DNA of 64,000 nt from Pelosinus sp. (GTDB lineage Bacteria; Bacillota; Negativicutes; Propionisporales; Propionisporaceae). The translations under genes were made by a program, and so were the position numbers. The notes beneath the pieces were generated by a model that was not told where the DNA came from, did no database searches, and saw only the letters and a list, made by a program, of their open reading frames with translations. The DNA lies in the NCBI GenBank assembly GCA_021372375.1, contig JAJFUN010000198.1, forward strand, positions 1-64,000. Direction: 5' to 3'. Below, one piece after another: positions 60,494 to 64,000 of the stretch (position 1 is the stretch's first letter; every line of letters starts with the position of its first letter).

Positions 60494-60955
60494 TTAATTG
60501 GCACCGATCTTTTGCAATACATCCTGGGTAATATCCTGTCCGCCAAAAATCACAGTATTTCGTTGTACCACCATACTCAACCCTTTAGCTTCCATTACCT
60601 CTTTTATTGCTGCATTTATTTTTTCGATAATAGGTTTGGCTAATTCCTGACGTTTTTGTTCAAACTGCTGGCCAAGCTGCCGACCCAGATTCTGTTTATC
60701 CTGCTCGCTTAATTTTACGGACTTCGCATTAAAATCCTTTTGTTCCTGTTCTCTCTCCGCCTGCAGCTGTTCATTGGCTTTGGCTGTATCCGGATGCCTG
60801 TTGATTAATTGACCGTAATCAACCACGCCAATCGGCAAAACTGCTTGCTCAGCCGAAGCCGTACCCGGCAGAGCGAAATTGCTTCCTAATAACGTCAGCA
60901 GACATACTGCTGCACATGCCGCAAATTTTACGGCGATACTTTTAATATTACGCAT
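60494..60955 (-). CDS. OmpH/Skp family periplasmic chaperone-like protein
   Basis: A 153-residue protein with a signal peptide (MRNIKSIAVKFAACAAVCLL, cleavage after ASA near 35). A short beta strand (IGVVDYGQLINRHP) is followed by a long coiled coil (about 50-115) and a small terminal domain (GLSMVVQRNTVIFGGQDIT). This is the Skp/OmpH tentacle architecture for escorting outer-membrane proteins. It is strong evidence for a diderm cell. ATG 60955 follows GAGGGG. The broken gene upstream ends 20 bp before it. Confidence 0.88.
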   Translation of the reverse strand: MRNIKSIAVKFAACAAVCLLTLLGSNFALPGTASAEQAVLPIGVVDYGQLINRHPDTAKANEQLQAEREQEQKDFNAKSVKLSEQDKQNLGRQLGQQFEQKRQELAKPIIEKINAAIKEVMEAKGLSMVVQRNTVIFGGQDITQDVLQKIGAN

Positions 60956-60974
60956 TTTTTCCCCTCGCTTTTTG

Positions 60975-61262
60975 TTAATTAGACACTTGCCCATCTACAC
61001 TTTCTTTAGCAGTTTCAGGGGGTGTATTCTGGGCATCAACTTTTAATACCCCATTTTCAATGAGCTGCTGCAAGATATTTTGCTGCAAAGCAATCGCTTG
61101 TACAAAACCTTCGAGCGGCATCACAATACGCTGAGTATTGGCGAATACAGGTTCTCATTTTTCCCCTTTTAACTGGGGCTGCAAAGATACCAAATCCAGC
61201 CGGACAACATTCCCGGTTACATTGATGTTGCCGATACCGTCGACAAAAATATCCTGATTCAT
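60975..61262 (-). pseudogene. small protein gene interrupted by an in-frame TGA
   Basis: ATG 61262 follows GAGGAG. The frame reads MNQDIFVDGIGNINVTGNVV to codon 35, meets TGA at 61157-61155, then continues in the same frame (EPVFANTQRIVMPLEGFVQA through LQQLIENGVLKVD) to TAA at 60975. Both halves are one protein-like unit of about 95 codons. It resembles small bacterial proteins that start (Y/F)VDGIG(N/Q)(I/V)NV and end in a helix. A nonsense mutation or sequence error is most likely; selenocysteine is improbable at K-TGA-E. No other gene fits the space. Confidence 0.65.
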
Positions 61263-61515
61263 CCTTTACTTCTCCTCTTTAGTTATATTTACAGCCTATG
61301 CTGCAGATAAAAATGTAAATGTCCGCCTTTAGCTTATTGACTTTGTTCACAACAAGGCAAGTGGTGCAGCCAAAACCCGGCGATAAGGCAGATCGCTGCT
61401 TGACGACTTTCGTATCAAAATGGTTTACCTCTGTCACTTATAACCAAATGTGTATTTCGCCATTTTCCTGCTAATTCCTGCTTTTTTAATTTTTGCAGAT
61501 TTCCTACTATAATTG

Positions 61516-61542
61516 AAAGAGGCTGCCCAGGGCAGCCTCTTT
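61516..61542 (-). terminator. terminator of cstA
   Basis: Stem AAAGAGGCTGCC / GGCAGCCTCTTT with a 3-nt loop, 22 bp past the cstA stop. The 61263-61515 region otherwise shows no gene. Confidence 0.78.
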
Positions 61543-61563
61543 GCTATTTAGCTATTTAATTTC

Positions 61564-63342
61564 TCACAGCGTTTCTTTAATACTTTGCGGCGAGCTCATA
61601 ATCGTACGCCATACTCTCAGCGCATCAATAATAATGAAGACAATTAGCACCATCATAATTGCACTGGCGCCTGCCAATAACATCTGGCCTTTAGGCAAAT
61701 AGAATTGGAAAATATTGTAGAAGCCAGCTGTCAATGCTGTTACAATCATAAAGCACAGCGGTGTTAAGGTAACCCACGCATATTTTGCTTTACCCATACG
61801 CAGGAGTACCGTAGTCCCAATCGTCAGCGTCAAACTTGCCAATAACTGGTTGGAAAGGCCAAACAACGGCCAAATGGAAGCAATTGATCCGCCAAACACT
61901 AGGAAGCCCCACATGAAGGAGATTAAAGCACTGGTGAAGATGATACCAGGAGTCCAATGCGGATCGCTAAGCGGTTTGTAAACCATACCGCCTACTTCTT
62001 GCAGCAGGTAACGGCCAACACGCGTACCGGCATCAATAATTGTCAGGATAAACAAGGCTTCAAACATAATCGCAAAGTGATACAGGAAGGACATAAAGCT
62101 TTCCAGGCCTGGAATCTTGGCAAAAATATGCGCCATACCAACAGCCAGTGAAACAGCCCCGCCCGGACGGCCTGCTACGTTTTCACCAACCATTTGCGAA
62201 AGTACAGGTAGTTCTTCAATTTGCATACCAAGTTTAGCAAATACATCTGGTGCACTATTGATGGCAAAATAATCGGCTGGAATAAGGCTTGTTGCGGCAA
62301 TGAGCGCCATGATCCCCACAAAGGATTCCGCCAGCATAGCGCCAAAGCCGATTGGCAGAATTTCATTTTCATTTGTTAACATCTTCGGCGTAGTTCCTGT
62401 GGCAATAATGCTATGGAACCCGGAAATAGCGCCGCAGGCAATAGTAATACACACAAAAGGCCAAACTGGGCCTGGTACAACCGGACCACCGCCGCCTAAA
62501 AATTTAGTAATTGCCGGCATATGAATCTCCGGCTGTACAATAATAATCCCTAAAGCCAAGGCACCAATGGTACCAATTTTCATATATGTACTCAAATAAT
62601 CACGCGGTGCCAGGAGCAGCCATACAGGAAGCGCAGCTGCAATAAAACCATACAAAGGCAGGATAATATCTAATTGGGTACGGCTGAAGGTAAAATAAGG
62701 CGCCAGCGCGGAATTCTGTACCCAGTTTCCGCCAAATACAGCAGCAACAACCAGTACGACACCGATAAAGGATGCTTCGCCAATATGACCGGGCCGTAAA
62801 AAGCGCATATACACGCCGACAAAGAGCGCGATAGGAATTGTTGCACCAACCGTGAAGCATCCCCAAGGACTGTTAAAGAGCGCATTTGCTACGGCAATAG
62901 CCATACCTGCCATAGTAATAACCAGGATAAAAATAACAGCAATCGCGGCTGCCAGACCAGCAGATTTACCAATTTCCGCTTTGGCAATTTCGGCAATTGA
63001 CAAACCGTCATGCCGAATCGAGGCAAACAAGATAATCATATCGTGAACTGCCCCGCCGATACAAGCACCAATTAAGAGCCAGATAGTACCAGGCAAATAA
63101 CCAAATTGAGCTGCCAATACCGGTCCAACCAGCGGACCTGCGCCGGCAATAGCGGCAAAATGATGTCCGAAGGTTACCCATTTGTTGGTAGGAACATAAT
63201 CATGACCGTCTTCATGCACAATGGCTGGGGTTGGACGATTGGCATCAAGCGTTAATACTTTGGCCTTCATGAAAGCGCCATAGTAACGATAGCAAATACT
63301 TAACACCAACGCCGCAATAATAACAAGATAAAGACCGTTCAT
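61564..63342 (-). CDS. cstA: CstA family carbon-starvation / pyruvate-peptide transporter
   Basis: A 592-residue membrane protein with about sixteen hydrophobic segments. The N-terminal SICYRYYGAFMKAKVLTLD, then TPAIVHEDGHDYVPTNKWVTFGHHFAAIAGAGPLVGPVLAAQ (written here in part: FGHHFAAIAGAGP) identifies CstA/BtsT. These carriers import pyruvate or peptides when carbon is short. A LytTR response regulator is encoded just upstream on the same strand, the same partnership as BtsSR with BtsT in enterobacteria. TAAGGAGG precedes the ATG. Confidence 0.94.
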   Translation of the reverse strand: MNGLYLVIIAALVLSICYRYYGAFMKAKVLTLDANRPTPAIVHEDGHDYVPTNKWVTFGHHFAAIAGAGPLVGPVLAAQFGYLPGTIWLLIGACIGGAVHDMIILFASIRHDGLSIAEIAKAEIGKSAGLAAAIAVIFILVITMAGMAIAVANALFNSPWGCFTVGATIPIALFVGVYMRFLRPGHIGEASFIGVVLVVAAVFGGNWVQNSALAPYFTFSRTQLDIILPLYGFIAAALPVWLLLAPRDYLSTYMKIGTIGALALGIIIVQPEIHMPAITKFLGGGGPVVPGPVWPFVCITIACGAISGFHSIIATGTTPKMLTNENEILPIGFGAMLAESFVGIMALIAATSLIPADYFAINSAPDVFAKLGMQIEELPVLSQMVGENVAGRPGGAVSLAVGMAHIFAKIPGLESFMSFLYHFAIMFEALFILTIIDAGTRVGRYLLQEVGGMVYKPLSDPHWTPGIIFTSALISFMWGFLVFGGSIASIWPLFGLSNQLLASLTLTIGTTVLLRMGKAKYAWVTLTPLCFMIVTALTAGFYNIFQFYLPKGQMLLAGASAIMMVLIVFIIIDALRVWRTIMSSPQSIKETL

Positions 63343-63431
63343 ACACTTACCTCCTTAAATTTTGTAGAATTTTATGAATTAATTACGATTTAATCATAAT
63401 ATAAAATAATCAATAAATAAACCTAATCAGG

Positions 63432-63481
63432 CTGAACAGACAAAAGTAAGGCCTAAACAGAAATTATCTCAACTGAACAGA
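63432..63481 (-). promoter_or_regulatory. LytTR-type direct repeats upstream of cstA
   Basis: Three copies of CTGAACAGA or CTAAACAGA (plus strand) at 63432, 63453 and 63473, 21 and 20 bp apart. On the minus strand TCTGTTCAG. LytTR regulators bind such 9-bp repeats two turns apart. Confidence 0.55.
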
Positions 63482-63486
63482 AATTA

Positions 63487-64000
63487 CTACTTTAAGCCCA
63501 AAATAGCTTTAATATCTTTAATTTGGCTCTTACTTACAGGTATTTCAGCTTGTGGATGACACTCCACCTTTAGCCAGTACGTCCCTTTAAACCATGGTAC
63601 AACTTCCTGTACCTTATCCAAATTAACAATATAACTTTTATGCACACGCAGCATATTAGTACTCGCCACCCGTTCCTCTAGTTCCGACAGAGTACCGTTA
63701 TAAATGAATTCTTCCTCTGCTGTCACCACAATTACATTGCCTGTATTGGCATAAGCATAAATAATATCAGCGTAGTTAAGCAGCCGAATTTTCCCCAGCT
63801 TTTCAACAGGCAGTTTTTGAATTTGAATTTTACTGCCTTCCAGCACATTATCAAGCCGCCGGGCCGCAACCCGCCATTCTTCTGGCTGATAATTTTTCAG
63901 CCGCAGCAGCGTCTTGGTAATACGCTCCTGTTCAAACGGTTTTAAGATATAATCTACCGCGCCAATTTCAAAAGCCTTTAGGGCATATTCATCATATGCT
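63487..64000 (-). CDS. LytTR-family response regulator, N-terminus outside window
   Basis: The frame is open from the right window edge to the stop at 63487 (171 codons visible). The first part is the end of a receiver domain (AYDEYALKAFEIGAVDYILKPF). A linker follows, then a LytTR DNA-binding domain (IQKLPVEKLGKIRLLNYADI, then MLRVHKSYIVNLDKVQEVV and IPVSKSQIK). It should pair with a LytS/BtsS-type sensor encoded beyond the edge and control cstA through the repeats between the genes. Confidence 0.9.
   Translation of the reverse strand, partial: AYDEYALKAFEIGAVDYILKPFEQERITKTLLRLKNYQPEEWRVAARRLDNVLEGSKIQIQKLPVEKLGKIRLLNYADIIYAYANTGNVIVVTAEEEFIYNGTLSELEERVASTNMLRVHKSYIVNLDKVQEVVPWFKGTYWLKVECHPQAEIPVSKSQIKDIKAILGLK

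Noticed and set aside
60975-61262. Selenoprotein encoded through the in-frame TGA
   Set aside because: The TGA stands between Lys and Glu, away from any redox or Cys-like motif, and no convincing hairpin follows it. A nonsense mutation or error is simpler.

Overview
The window looks like chromosome of a diderm, spore-forming-type Firmicute, most likely Negativicutes / Sporomusaceae. Firmicute-style genes (pdxST with a divergent MocR regulator, csoR-copA, strong AGGAGG ribosome sites, intrinsic terminators) occur together with an OmpH/Skp periplasmic chaperone, which implies an outer membrane. The family assignment is an inference from gene content; no rRNA is present.

Layout. 1-2331: 5' part of a large RTX calcium-binding exoprotein that runs off the left edge. 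2332-3803: repeat-rich intergenic DNA with a group II intron fragment. 3804-11192: dcuB, an orphan branched-chain-amino-acid-type binding protein, a DUF441 protein, pdxR facing pdxST, and two small proteins. 11275-15074: anaerobic ribonucleotide reductase nrdD-nrdG behind paired NrdR boxes, and a HAD phosphatase. 15497-26560: polysaccharide deacetylase, the DUF2339-DUF3999 pair, csoR-copA, a PAS-GGDEF cyclase and a SEC-C protein. 26783-39218: an orphan sensor kinase facing a membrane-anchored binding protein, transporters, exonuclease III, guanine deaminase, TspO, a TPR protein, a hydrolase and an FMN-binding protein. 56161-64000: HtrA-like protease, purple-acid-phosphatase-like enzyme, TauE, dapA, ompH, a gene broken by an in-frame TGA, cstA and a LytTR response regulator that runs off the right edge.

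The main feature is a 16.7-kb genomic island between two copies of a 53-bp repeat (39277-39329 and 56022-56074). The right copy is the 3' part of an intact tRNA-Val(CAC) gene; the left copy is only a tRNA fragment. Beside the intact tRNA lies a C-terminal remnant of a tyrosine integrase, so the island probably can no longer move by itself. It carries defence genes: an AbiE-type toxin-antitoxin pair, an RloC/PrrC-like ATPase with a candidate anticodon-nuclease domain, and a type I restriction-modification system (hsdM, hsdS, hsdR). The specificity genes are arranged as a shufflon: one full hsdS, one half hsdS, an inverted second half, four copies of a 14-bp site (TAAATCATCATTTA) bounding the two C-terminal modules, and a complete tyrosine recombinase in the middle.

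The right arm of the island holds a less familiar module: a WYL-domain regulator between a DEDDh exonuclease-zinc ribbon protein and an unknown 176-aa protein. These two genes share an almost identical 24-bp palindrome at the same distance from their starts. In both cases its right arm plus the following -10 box fits the RecA-independent DNA-damage promoter motif (tTGTCRgtg-N8-TAnnnT) used by WYL activators of the PafBC kind. This is the best candidate in the window for an undescribed system.

Other regulatory signals read directly from the DNA are a pair of PdxR-type palindromes, NrdR boxes 31 bp apart, a CsoR-type operator filling a 20-bp promoter spacer, two DnaA-box-like arrays, a Pho-box-like triple repeat and LytTR-type direct repeats in front of cstA. 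Three families of short repeats with inverted ends are scattered outside the island. No CRISPR array, rRNA or complete IS element was seen.
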